Shown: piece after piece, positions 7,782 through 15,024 of the stretch
Position numbering within the stretch: position 1 is the first letter of the stretch
Layout: each line of letters opens with the position of its first letter
Assembly: GCA_028278555.1 (NCBI GenBank)
Contig: JANQEA010000087.1
Location: 1 to 53,584, forward strand
DNA from: Candidatus Bipolaricaulota bacterium
Lineage (GTDB): Bacteria; Bipolaricaulota; Bipolaricaulia; UBA7950; UBA9294
Reading direction: 5' to 3'
Length of the DNA stretch: 53,584 nt
Program-made: the position numbers and the translations under genes
Notes under the pieces: model-generated
Seen by the model: only the letters and a program-made list of their open reading frames with translations
What the model was told of the DNA's origin: nothing
The model's database searches: none

Positions 7782-9812
7782 ATGCTCTTGCCGACGCCGC
7801 TTGCGTGGGTGAAGAAGATCCTGAAGATCCTCAAGTCGAACCTTTCGCCGAATCAGATCGCGTTCGGCTTCGTGCTCGGGATCTTCGCCGGACTCCCGCC
7901 GATGGGTCTCCATGTGATCATCCCATCGACGCTCGCGCTCTTTGTCCGTTGTTCGTTCCGATCGTTCCTGATCTCGATGGGACTCTTCAAGTTGCTCTCG
8001 TTGGCTGTCGCGCCGGGCGCCTTCGCCGTCGGCAAGTGGTGCCTCGACTCGAGCCGCGGCCTCGATGCCTTCTGGCGGTGGCTCTTCCACCTCCCGATTC
8101 TCGCGCCGATCGGCTACACGCGGTACCTGCTCTTCGGCAGCCTCGTCATCGCGCTCGGAATCGCGATCCCCGTCTTCTTCCTCGTTCGGTTCGTCGCGAT
8201 CCGGTATCGCGCATCTCTTGCCGAGAGGATCGCCGGCTGGCGCGTCTCCGGCTATCTACGAGGGAAACGTGGGATCCGACTCGCGCGCCGCTTCCTCGCC
8301 GGCGGTGAAGCGAAGTACGTCTCCAAACCTCCCCCCAGGGGACCCTTCCGATATGTCCGGCGGGAGATGCTGATCGGACTCCCGATCGTCTACGCTGTCT
8401 GCTATCTCCTCGCCGCACTCATCGTCCCGTTCTTCGCCGGGACCGCCGCCACGTCGACCGCGTCGTGGGTCGTCGGAAGTGAGGTCGCCGCCTCGGACAG
8501 CTCGTTCAACCTGTTCACCGGCGGACTCACCCTCGAGCAATTGACAATCCAGGATCCGAACGCTCCAGACGAGAACCTTCTCGAGGTGCCGCGGCTGATG
8601 CTCGATGCCGGGATGGTCCCGCTCCTCTCGAAGCGGGTCGTCTTCAACAGGATCGTGGTCGCCGACGCATCGGTCCACGTGAAACGCGAAGCCGATGGGA
8701 CATTGAACCTCGACAACGCGCCACCCGAAGGGGCCGGTTGGAACGTGGAAGGGTATCTGGCGTGGGCCGCTGATCACGCCAAGCGTGTCGACTGGCTCGG
8801 GCTCCTCCGCCGGTTCGTCGAGTATCTCGAAGACGTCCGCCCGCTCGCACCACGAGGCGATCCGCTCGCTCCGTACCGCGGCGGGCGATCGTTTGCCGCC
8901 TTCCGTCCGCCGTTCACCATCGAGCGGATCGAAATCGGCCGCGTGCTCATCACGCTTCGAGACGAACTCGAGCCGGAGAGCGCCGGCCCGCTTCCGCCGA
9001 TCACGCTCTTCGAGGTCGAGCTGTCGAACCTCGCCTACCCCGCGGACTTGAGGGAAGGACCGATCCTCATCCGCTTCCACGGCCAGTGGGGCGACGATCC
9101 GGAGTCGGGGTTCGAGCTGTCGGCACACTTCGACGCATCCGGGCGTTCCTACGAGTTCTCCGTCATGCGGCTCGATCTCCCCCGTCTGGCCCGGTTCTAT
9201 GCGACGACGCTCCCGGTGACGATCGAATCGGGGAAGGCATCGGTTCGCGGTCGGCTCCGTCAGGAAGGGGAGACATCGTCGGGCGACGTATCGTTCCTGC
9301 TCGAGGAGTTCCGCATCCAGGGAGATTCTGAGCGTCCTTTGTTCGGTCTGCCCCCCGCGACCTCCGATCGTGTTGTCGATGGAATCAACCGATACGCCGA
9401 AGACTTGCCGATCGTCTTCGGTGCGATGATCGGAGGGACGGCGGACGCACCAGCCCTTGAGTGGGAGGCCCCGTTGCTCGAGATCGCGCGGGAAGGGCTT
9501 CTGATGCTAGGAAAGCGCGAGCTCGAGTCGACGATCGAGCAGCTCGGTCTCCGGGTCGAAGGGCTCGGCGGGCTCGAAGGGATTCCGCTCGACGCGGACT
9601 ACGCGGTTCTGCAGGAGCAGGCGACGGTCGCCGCACGGCGGATGATCGAGGACGCAGCCGGCGGCCTTCTCGACGATCTCCTCGACACGCTCCCCGAACT
9701 CGGGGACTCGCCTCCCAACGAGGCGAAGGCCAACCCCGTCGAGTCGCTCACCGACCTGCTGGACGACCTCTTCAGGGACGACGACGAAAACGCCGAAACA
9801 GAATCGGAATAA
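7782..9812 (+). CDS. DUF2062 domain fused to an AsmA-like region
   Basis: A 676-residue membrane protein. Residues 1-170 look like DUF2062/TIGR03546: amphipathic start (AWVKKILKILKS), then LSPNQIAFGFVLGIFAGLPPMG and several helices. After a basic loop comes another membrane helix (residues ~195-220), then a long soluble part with AsmA-like features: VVGSEVAASDSSFNLFTGGL, ANLEVPRLMLDAG-like strands, and VHVKREADGTLNLDN. In other genomes TIGR03546 proteins lie beside a larger TIGR03545 protein; this looks like both in one chain. AsmA-like proteins bridge the envelope and are tied to lipid transport, so an envelope role is likely but inferred. The ATG at 7782 has a GGGGGAG ribosome site; the frame extends 34 codons upstream without support. 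Confidence 0.75.
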   Translation: MLLPTPLAWVKKILKILKSNLSPNQIAFGFVLGIFAGLPPMGLHVIIPSTLALFVRCSFRSFLISMGLFKLLSLAVAPGAFAVGKWCLDSSRGLDAFWRWLFHLPILAPIGYTRYLLFGSLVIALGIAIPVFFLVRFVAIRYRASLAERIAGWRVSGYLRGKRGIRLARRFLAGGEAKYVSKPPPRGPFRYVRREMLIGLPIVYAVCYLLAALIVPFFAGTAATSTASWVVGSEVAASDSSFNLFTGGLTLEQLTIQDPNAPDENLLEVPRLMLDAGMVPLLSKRVVFNRIVVADASVHVKREADGTLNLDNAPPEGAGWNVEGYLAWAADHAKRVDWLGLLRRFVEYLEDVRPLAPRGDPLAPYRGGRSFAAFRPPFTIERIEIGRVLITLRDELEPESAGPLPPITLFEVELSNLAYPADLREGPILIRFHGQWGDDPESGFELSAHFDASGRSYEFSVMRLDLPRLARFYATTLPVTIESGKASVRGRLRQEGETSSGDVSFLLEEFRIQGDSERPLFGLPPATSDRVVDGINRYAEDLPIVFGAMIGGTADAPALEWEAPLLEIAREGLLMLGKRELESTIEQLGLRVEGLGGLEGIPLDADYAVLQEQATVAARRMIEDAAGGLLDDLLDTLPELGDSPPNEAKANPVESLTDLLDDLFRDDDENAETESE

Positions 9813-9844
9813 GCCGCCGCCAGAACTCTCCTCTCCCGAGAGCC

Positions 9845-9872
9845 TTGCACACGCTCGCCGATCGGGTATACT
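9845..9872 (+). promoter_or_regulatory. Sigma70-type promoter of the small-ORF transcript
   Basis: TTGCAC (9845-9850), 16-base spacer, TATACT (9867-9872). Transcription would start near 9879 and could run to the strong terminator at 10636-10672, a transcript of about 790 bases. Confidence 0.7.
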
Positions 9873-10275
9873 GACGGCTCGGTTGTGCCTCGACTCTCGC
9901 GGTCGAGGCTCGTCTTTCGAAGATCTCAAGGAACTTGTGGAGGTACGAACCATGAAGAACCTGTTCGAGCCTGTCGGCGTTTCGTCCCTCCAGGGGCGAA
10001 GCGAGTAGTCCGACGCAGCGTCCAGTCTCCATCGACCTGAAGCAACAGCACAACCATCGGCGCGTACGGCGAGAGCCGTGCGGTGGGGCTGTCCTGAAGG
10101 CCTATCAACGAGCCGCTCTCTGAAGCGGAAGTCCACATCGTAACACTGAATCGGTTCGTCCGGCATCGGATGCGAGTCCGCAGGCCGCGTCGCTATGCCT
10201 CGGATCCGCCAGACAACACCGACACCGTCGGATCGAACCGAACGGCATCCGAAGACGCACTCACTGGAGGAAGCG
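9873..10275 (+). other. 403-base leader region, possibly structured RNA
   Basis: No long gene lies here although it is downstream of a good promoter. It holds a short stem (CCTCGA/TCGAGG near 9888-9908), an 18-codon ORF (9952-10008), and an 8-bp stem closed by a GAGA loop of the GNRA type (CGTACGGC / GCCGTGCG, about 10063-10082). A small hairpin CCGCT/AGCGG follows near 10111-10126. I cannot match it to a known riboswitch or intron class. It could be a structured leader or simply untranslated sequence. Confidence 0.4.
9952..10008 (+). CDS. Possible 18-residue leader peptide
   Basis: ATG at 9952 with GGAGGT seven bases upstream opens an 18-codon frame (MKNLFEPVGVSSLQGRSE) ending at TAG 10006-10008. 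The ribosome site is one of the best in this region. Codon choice cannot be tested at this length. It may be a regulatory leader peptide for the small ORFs downstream, or chance. Confidence 0.35.
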   Translation: MKNLFEPVGVSSLQGRSE

Positions 10276-10434
10276 ATGAGCAACGACATCGGTGGGGTGG
10301 TGGCGCCCTCCGCGTGTGGCGCCGAGGCCGACAACGAAGGGTACGACGAGTTCATGACAGGACAGAGCGAAAGCGAGGTTGGACAGCATGTATACCATCT
10401 ACCTAGCCAAGGAGATGATGCGGCGGACGCATGA
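10276..10434 (+). CDS. Small acidic protein of unknown function
   Basis: A 52-residue ORF begins with ATG at 10276 after a strong GGAGG site. The product is acidic (GAEADNEGYDEF then GQSESEVGQ). The part before residue ~37 has GC-rich third codon positions like real genes here; the last 47 bases overlap, in another frame, the start of the next small ORF. Overlapping starts suggest coupled translation. I do not recognise the protein. Confidence 0.45.
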   Translation: MSNDIGGVVAPSACGAEADNEGYDEFMTGQSESEVGQHVYHLPSQGDDAADA

Positions 10435-10606
10435 GGAACGCCTCCGCTATGCGGCACTCCGGCGGACACGGAATCTGGCGCTCCGCCGATCGCGCGTACG
10501 TACGTCGATGCGCCGCGTGATCGAAGAGGGGATTCGATATGGGATCGAGCCTCGCGATGTGGAGCGCGAGTTCGCCGAGACGCTTCAGCAGGTGACAAGC
10601 CGGTAG
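10388..10606 (+). CDS. Small basic protein of unknown function
   Basis: A 72-residue ORF, very rich in Arg (MYTIYLAKEMMRRTHEERLR, then LRRTRNLALRRSRVRTSMRR). GC-rich third positions throughout support coding. ATG at 10388 follows GAGG; an in-frame TTG at 10379 is possible. The protein looks helical and basic, suited to binding nucleic acid or ribosomes. It follows a small acidic ORF and ends 29 bases before a strong terminator hairpin. The acidic/basic pairing invites comparison with toxin-antitoxin modules but there is no sequence match to support this. Confidence 0.6.
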   Translation: MYTIYLAKEMMRRTHEERLRYAALRRTRNLALRRSRVRTSMRRVIEEGIRYGIEPRDVEREFAETLQQVTSR

Positions 10607-10635
10607 TCTTCCACGATCACCGGTACTCCCAGGCA

Positions 10636-10672
10636 GAGGAGGGGGAGCGCAAGCGCTCCTCCTTTTTCTTTT
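10636..10672 (+). terminator. Strong intrinsic terminator
   Basis: A GC-rich stem (arms around 10642-10650 and 10652-10662, tight CAAG loop) is followed directly by TTTTTCTTTT. It is the only textbook Rho-independent terminator in the window and closes the small-ORF transcript. Confidence 0.9.
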
Positions 10673-10821
10673 CGGCGCCCATCGATGGGCACAACGCCCT
10701 CCCCTTGTGGTTGGCGGATCACGCGCTCTCCCGGTAGGATTCCCCAGGGGCTGGAGTCACCTGCAGGAGGGGGCGTCGGAGAAGAGTCCGACGGACGTTC
10801 ACACGACCGAGGAGTTGACCG

Positions 10822-12057
10822 ATGAAGGTACTCGTCACCGGACTATTCGAGCCAGCAGCGCTCCACACGATTCGCCGGTTCGGTCAGTTGGGGCACGAAG
10901 TCTACGCGGCCGAGGGGCACTACTTGGCCTACGCCGCCTACTCGAAGTACGTCACCAAGCGCGTTCGGCTTCCCAACATGCGGCACAAGCCGCAGGAGTA
11001 TGCGAAGCGTCTTCTGCGGGAGATCGAAACCGGCAAGTACGACTACTATTTCCCGTCCTACGAGGAGATCATCCTGATGAGCCGTTATCGGGATCGGATC
11101 TTCGCAGCAACCAAGACGGCGATACTCGACACCGAGACACTTCTGCGGCTCCACTGCAAGGCGCAGCTCGCGGATCTCGCCAAGGAGGTCGGAATCGACA
11201 CGCCGGCCATCCATGTCCCTCGCTCGACAGAGGAGGCCAAGGAGCTGATCGCCTCGATCGACCTTCCGATCGTGGTCAAGATGCGGCAGACATCGGGCGC
11301 GGCCGGCCTACGCCTCGTCAACGACCGGGTGAAACTCGAGAAGGAGTACTTCGAGGTCGTACGCGTCAACAGCCTCGACGAGGACAACCTCCCGATGCTC
11401 CAGCAGATGATCGAAGGGCCCACAACGTGCACGCTGCACCTGTGTAACCACGGGGAGGTCCTCGGGGAGGTGATGTACCAGGGCGTGCGAACCCATCCGC
11501 GCGACGGGGGAACCACCGTTCTACGGGAGAGCATGGACGATCCCGCATGCTCCGAGGCCGCGGCGAAGCTGATCAGCCACCTCAACTTCCATGGGCTCTG
11601 CGGCTTCGACTTCGTCATCGACAAGGCGACCGGACGACCCTTCCTCGTCGATGGGAACTGCCGGATCACTCCGGCGATCACGATGGCCTATCATGGCGGC
11701 TGCGACATGATCGAGGCGTGGTTGCGCCTTGTGGACGGTCAGGATGTCGAGAAGCTGCCCACTGCCAAGCCCGGCGTCCGCACGAAGATGCAGTTCGCCG
11801 ACTTCGTCTGGCTGCTGGAGAGCTACATGGACAGCTTCAAAGACTGGTCCGGCGAACGGAAGCTGCGCAAGGAGTGGTGGGCCGACAAGGACTTCCACTA
11901 CGACATCGCGAGCATGAGCGACCCGATGCCAAACATCATGATCTGGGTCTACATCATCACGAATTGTTACAAGCTGATCTTCACCGACTTCGACCCCGCG
12001 CAGCTCTTCATCTTCCACAACGCCTACGTCCCTGGCTCGATGGACGGCATGACGTAG
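10822..12057 (+). CDS. ATP-grasp domain ligase of unknown substrate
   Basis: A 411-residue ATP-grasp enzyme. Residues 1-110 form a Rossmann-like pre-ATP-grasp domain (MKVLVTGLFEPAALHTIRRF). The ATP-grasp core follows: LPIVVKMRQTSGAAGLRLV contains the Lys and glycine-rich P-loop equivalent, and GFDFVIDKATGRPFLVDGNCRITP holds the Mg-binding acid and Asn (DGN-x-R). Such enzymes join a carboxylate to an amine or thiol through an acyl-phosphate. Residues ~320-411 form a tail with many Trp, Phe and Tyr that I do not know from other family members. ATG at 10822 follows GAGGAG. It is a single gene; a weak TTGGCG/TAGGAT promoter may lie at 10711-10740. The substrate is unknown. Confidence 0.82.
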   Translation: MKVLVTGLFEPAALHTIRRFGQLGHEVYAAEGHYLAYAAYSKYVTKRVRLPNMRHKPQEYAKRLLREIETGKYDYYFPSYEEIILMSRYRDRIFAATKTAILDTETLLRLHCKAQLADLAKEVGIDTPAIHVPRSTEEAKELIASIDLPIVVKMRQTSGAAGLRLVNDRVKLEKEYFEVVRVNSLDEDNLPMLQQMIEGPTTCTLHLCNHGEVLGEVMYQGVRTHPRDGGTTVLRESMDDPACSEAAAKLISHLNFHGLCGFDFVIDKATGRPFLVDGNCRITPAITMAYHGGCDMIEAWLRLVDGQDVEKLPTAKPGVRTKMQFADFVWLLESYMDSFKDWSGERKLRKEWWADKDFHYDIASMSDPMPNIMIWVYIITNCYKLIFTDFDPAQLFIFHNAYVPGSMDGMT

Positions 12058-12071
12058 GGCGGTCGACGGGC

Positions 12072-13136
12072 CTACGGATCGGTCAGGACGGTGGCCCCTC
12101 GCTGCCGGAGTCGATAGACAGCGGCCTCGATCTCGGGGCTCGTTTCGATGTTCTGAAGATCGATCTCGTCGCCCTCGCCCAGTCCCGCGTTCTCAAGCAG
12201 TGCCGCGAGGTCGTCTACCTTCGTGCCGGAGAGGCCGAGGATTCGCAGTTCGGTGAGTCCCGCAAGCACACCGATGTCGGAGAGGGGATTCCGATCGAGC
12301 CAGAGTTCTTCGAGGCTCGTCAACCGAGCGAGCGATCCGATCTCCTTGACCCGATTCCCCCACAGGCTGAGCCGCTTCAGGCCAACCAGACCGGCGAGCG
12401 GCGTGACGTCGACGATTTCGTTCGAGTCGAGGCCGAGGCCTTCGAGGTGTCTCAACGACGCCAGCGGCGTGAGGTCGACGATCCGGTTCCCCCCAAGGCT
12501 CAGCTTGACGAGATTCGTCAGCTCCGCGAGCGGAGCGAGATTCTCGATCCCGGTGTTCGGGAGGCCGAGCCAGCGAAGCTTCTTCAGTCCGGCGAGGGGA
12601 GAGAAGTCCTCGATCGGATTCCCGCTCAGGCCAAGCTCGGTCAGCTTGGTCAGACTCACCAAGGGCGCGATGTCCGTGATCCCGCTGTTCCAGAGGCCGA
12701 GCCAACGTAGCTCGACCAAGCCGGCAAGCGGCGTAGCGTCGGTGACGAAGTTGAAGTCGAGATCGAGCTTCCGGAGGCTCGTCAATCCCGCCAGAGGAGA
12801 AACATCGGTCACGCGGTTGCTCCGTAGGATGAGCGTCTCCAGCCGTCGGAGTCCGGAGAGCGGCGACAGATCCGAGATGCGATTCTCGCCGAGATCGAGG
12901 TGGACCAGATTCGAGCACGCTTCGAGTCCGTCCAGACGGGCGATCTCCCGACCGACAGCAGTCAGCACGGTCAGACGCTCCAGATCCTTGTGCCGGACGG
13001 ATCGTTCACCGAGTTCGAGCGCCTCACGGACGGCTGCCGCCAGGCGGGAATCCTGGAACTCGACCGACGGCGAAGGGACGCAGGAGCCGAGCAGGATCGT
13101 TCCCATCGCGACTACGCAGATCCAGAATGCCCTCAT
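12072..13136 (-). CDS. Leucine-rich-repeat lipoprotein (internalin-like)
   Basis: A 354-residue lipoprotein. The signal peptide ends in a lipobox, LLGSC, with lipidated Cys19. After a linker (residues 20-80) come at least ten 22-residue repeats of the SDS22/internalin type, with the pattern L-x-x-L-x-L-x-x-N-x-I-x-D-x-x-P-L-x-x-L. The last repeat grades into a C-terminal cap. Such proteins form a curved scaffold for protein binding at the cell surface; the partner is unknown. The start at 13136 is chosen because the lipobox needs it and GAGGGTGG precedes it. The gene converges with the ATP-grasp gene, only 14 bases apart. Confidence 0.88.
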   Translation of the reverse strand: MRAFWICVVAMGTILLGSCVPSPSVEFQDSRLAAAVREALELGERSVRHKDLERLTVLTAVGREIARLDGLEACSNLVHLDLGENRISDLSPLSGLRRLETLILRSNRVTDVSPLAGLTSLRKLDLDFNFVTDATPLAGLVELRWLGLWNSGITDIAPLVSLTKLTELGLSGNPIEDFSPLAGLKKLRWLGLPNTGIENLAPLAELTNLVKLSLGGNRIVDLTPLASLRHLEGLGLDSNEIVDVTPLAGLVGLKRLSLWGNRVKEIGSLARLTSLEELWLDRNPLSDIGVLAGLTELRILGLSGTKVDDLAALLENAGLGEGDEIDLQNIETSPEIEAAVYRLRQRGATVLTDP

Positions 13137-13192
13137 CGTCCACCCTCGGGAGTGTAACGGAGTGAGTGAGTCTTCGTCGTCCCAACGGAGAA

Positions 13193-13232
13193 GGAGGGAG
13201 GGCAACGGCTCTCGTTTCGCTACCCTCCCTCC
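13193..13232 (-). terminator. GC-rich hairpin in the LRR/M42 intergenic space
   Basis: A perfect 10-bp stem (13193-13202 with 13223-13232) and a 20-base loop lie within the 274-base gap. A second smaller hairpin, ATGCCG/CGGCAT, sits at 13354-13369. Either could end transcription of the M42 gene. Confidence 0.4.
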
Positions 13233-13410
13233 GGAGTCAAGGAGGCGTCGTGGTTGCTCGACAGCGCACTGTCTACCGTAGGGGATCGGCGAGACCTACC
13301 GGAGGGCGGGCGTCGGGCGGAGATGAGACGTTCGCGCCGCCGGGATGCCCGGGATGCCGCTCTCGGCATGACGACAGTTGGGGCGTTCTGGGGATGGACA
13401 GATGCGCGGT

Positions 13411-14463
13411 CTACAGATTCGCTAGAAGCGCTTCGACCACGGTCTGCACGGAATCGAACGTACGCAGCGGGGTCGCTTCGAATCCGTGACTGCTCGCACG
13501 AACGTATCCGAGGCAGGCGACGCGCGGGGAGGCTCCGATCGAATAGACGAGACTGGCGTCGCTCGCCGCCCCCGAATAGACGACCGACTGGAGCTCAACT
13601 CCCGCCTCGGCCGAAATCCGGCAGATCTCGCGCAGAAGGGCCTGGTCGTAGACAGCGACCCGATCCCGACTCCGAATCGCCGGCCGGCCGTCGAGCTCGA
13701 CCGGGCACTCCGGGACGAGCGGGCTCCCGTCGATCGCGACGAAAACGTCCGGACGCTCCCGTTGGGCGAGGATCTTCGCGCCGAGACAGCCGATCTCCTC
13801 TTCCACGGTGAACGCGACAATCGTCGGCGATCGGGGTACGATATCCTCCTCCGCGAACCGCTCGAGTACCCGAAGAAGGCAGGCGACCGACAGCCGGTTG
13901 TCGAACGTCCAGGCGGAAACCCACGGATCGTCTGGGTCGCCGAGTTCGAACGGTCCGCGAACGTCGCGGGCCGGGACGAGCGGCGTGCCGACCCGGATCC
14001 CCGATTCGCCGAGACGCTCGGGAGAACACCCCGTCACAACGCAAACGCCATCCCACCCGGGGCATTCCGACGCCTCGGAGCGGGAGTGCCCCGACCCCGC
14101 CGATGTGACGCCATGAATCGATCGACGATCCCCGAGAATCTCGACCGCCGTCTCACCGAGCTTCCACGGGAGCATGCCGCCGAGCCGTTCGACGCGGAGG
14201 GCTCCGTTCGGCTCGATCGCCGTGACGACAAGGCCGATCTCGTCGATATGCGCAGCGAGGCAGACGAGCGGCCGGTCGGCTGAACGCCCCTCCAATCGGA
14301 CAGAAACGTTCCCCGCCGAATCGACGTCCGGCGCGTATCCGAGGTCCCGCAAACGATCGACAAGATGTCCCGCCATCCGTTCCTCGTGCCCAGACGGAGC
14401 CGGGATGTCCAGCAACTCGGTGAACAGGCGAAGGCCCGCGTGATCCCTGGCGATCCGACCCAT
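13411..14463 (-). CDS. M42 family metallo-aminopeptidase
   Basis: A 350-residue M42 (glutamyl/deblocking aminopeptidase or endoglucanase M) enzyme. Metal ligands and catalytic residues are visible in order: AAHIDEIG (His, Asp), TFDNR (bridging Asp), VEEEIGCLGAK (catalytic Glu and ligand Glu), AIDGSP (Asp) and SSHG (His). M42 enzymes are cytosolic, form dodecamers with two metals per subunit, and trim N-terminal residues from peptides. GGGAGG before ATG 14463 decides the start; the longer frame is unsupported. It lies 13 bases after the ferritin-like gene on the same strand, so the two are probably co-transcribed. Confidence 0.9.
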   Translation of the reverse strand: MGRIARDHAGLRLFTELLDIPAPSGHEERMAGHLVDRLRDLGYAPDVDSAGNVSVRLEGRSADRPLVCLAAHIDEIGLVVTAIEPNGALRVERLGGMLPWKLGETAVEILGDRRSIHGVTSAGSGHSRSEASECPGWDGVCVVTGCSPERLGESGIRVGTPLVPARDVRGPFELGDPDDPWVSAWTFDNRLSVACLLRVLERFAEEDIVPRSPTIVAFTVEEEIGCLGAKILAQRERPDVFVAIDGSPLVPECPVELDGRPAIRSRDRVAVYDQALLREICRISAEAGVELQSVVYSGAASDASLVYSIGASPRVACLGYVRASSHGFEATPLRTFDSVQTVVEALLANL

Positions 14464-14476
14464 CGTTGCCTCCCGC

Positions 14477-14920
14477 CTAGCCATCGTTCCGTGCATCCGC
14501 TGCAAGACGCTCTGAGAAGGCCTTAAGCGCAGCGACCGCCGTTCGATCTTCGTTCGCCATCGCTCGGAAGAACGGGCCGGCCTCGCCGTCGAGCGCCCCG
14601 ACCCGATCGTAGAGCGCCGCCGTGACACTCTTCCGCCGGATCACCAAATCGATCGCCTTCGCCAGCGTCGTCAGTCGCCCCGCCTTGATGTCGATCAGCA
14701 GATCGCCGAGACCGGAGACCTCGGTTGTCGCGCGCGCGATCTCCGCAGGAGCCATCCGACTGAGCATCTCCGTCCGGCCACGCTCGGTCGCCGCCAGCTC
14801 GGAGAGGAACGCTTGTGTCTCTCGATCCTCGACCTGCGGAGCCCATTCCTTGAACAGCACCTCGGCCTCTCGTGCCCTGGCCATGGCGAAGTCAAGCACC
14901 TTCTGCAGCGGATCGCGCAT
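14477..14920 (-). CDS. Ferritin-like four-helix protein, iron site degenerate
   Basis: A 147-residue protein, clearly related to the protein at 42192-42635 (shared LDFA, EWA, ELAATERG, ALYDR). That protein has the rubrerythrin-like di-iron ligands: Glu in helix 1, E-x-x-H in helix 2, Glu in helix 3, E-x-x-H in helix 4. Here helix 2 reads ATERGR (His to Arg), helix 3 reads RRKSVTAALYD (Glu lost) and helix 4 reads NEDRTAV (His lost). It probably keeps the fold but not the di-iron centre. GGAGGT precedes the start. A TATACT -10 box lies at 14969-14974 (complement), with a hairpin (14937-14951) in the leader. It leads a two-gene unit with the M42 peptidase. Confidence 0.8.
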   Translation of the reverse strand: MRDPLQKVLDFAMARAREAEVLFKEWAPQVEDRETQAFLSELAATERGRTEMLSRMAPAEIARATTEVSGLGDLLIDIKAGRLTTLAKAIDLVIRRKSVTAALYDRVGALDGEAGPFFRAMANEDRTAVAALKAFSERLAADARNDG

Positions 14921-15024
14921 CGCACCTCCATGACGTGCCGCTTGAGGCGGCCTTACCCATCAGACCGCAGTATAGGTCTTGTCCATCGGGGTTTCGAGAA
15001 GCGAGGTGCACGGGCCGTCCGCCC

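Noticed and set aside
9873..10275. Group II intron or riboswitch remnant
   Set aside because: The GAGA-loop stem and nearby pairings look suggestive, but there is no reverse transcriptase, no domain V-like hairpin and no consensus of a c-di-GMP, cobalamin or other riboswitch that I can recognise.
12200..12940. DNA tandem repeat
   Set aside because: The 66-base periodicity is only the coding sequence of the 22-residue leucine-rich repeats; the units have diverged and are not a DNA-level repeat.
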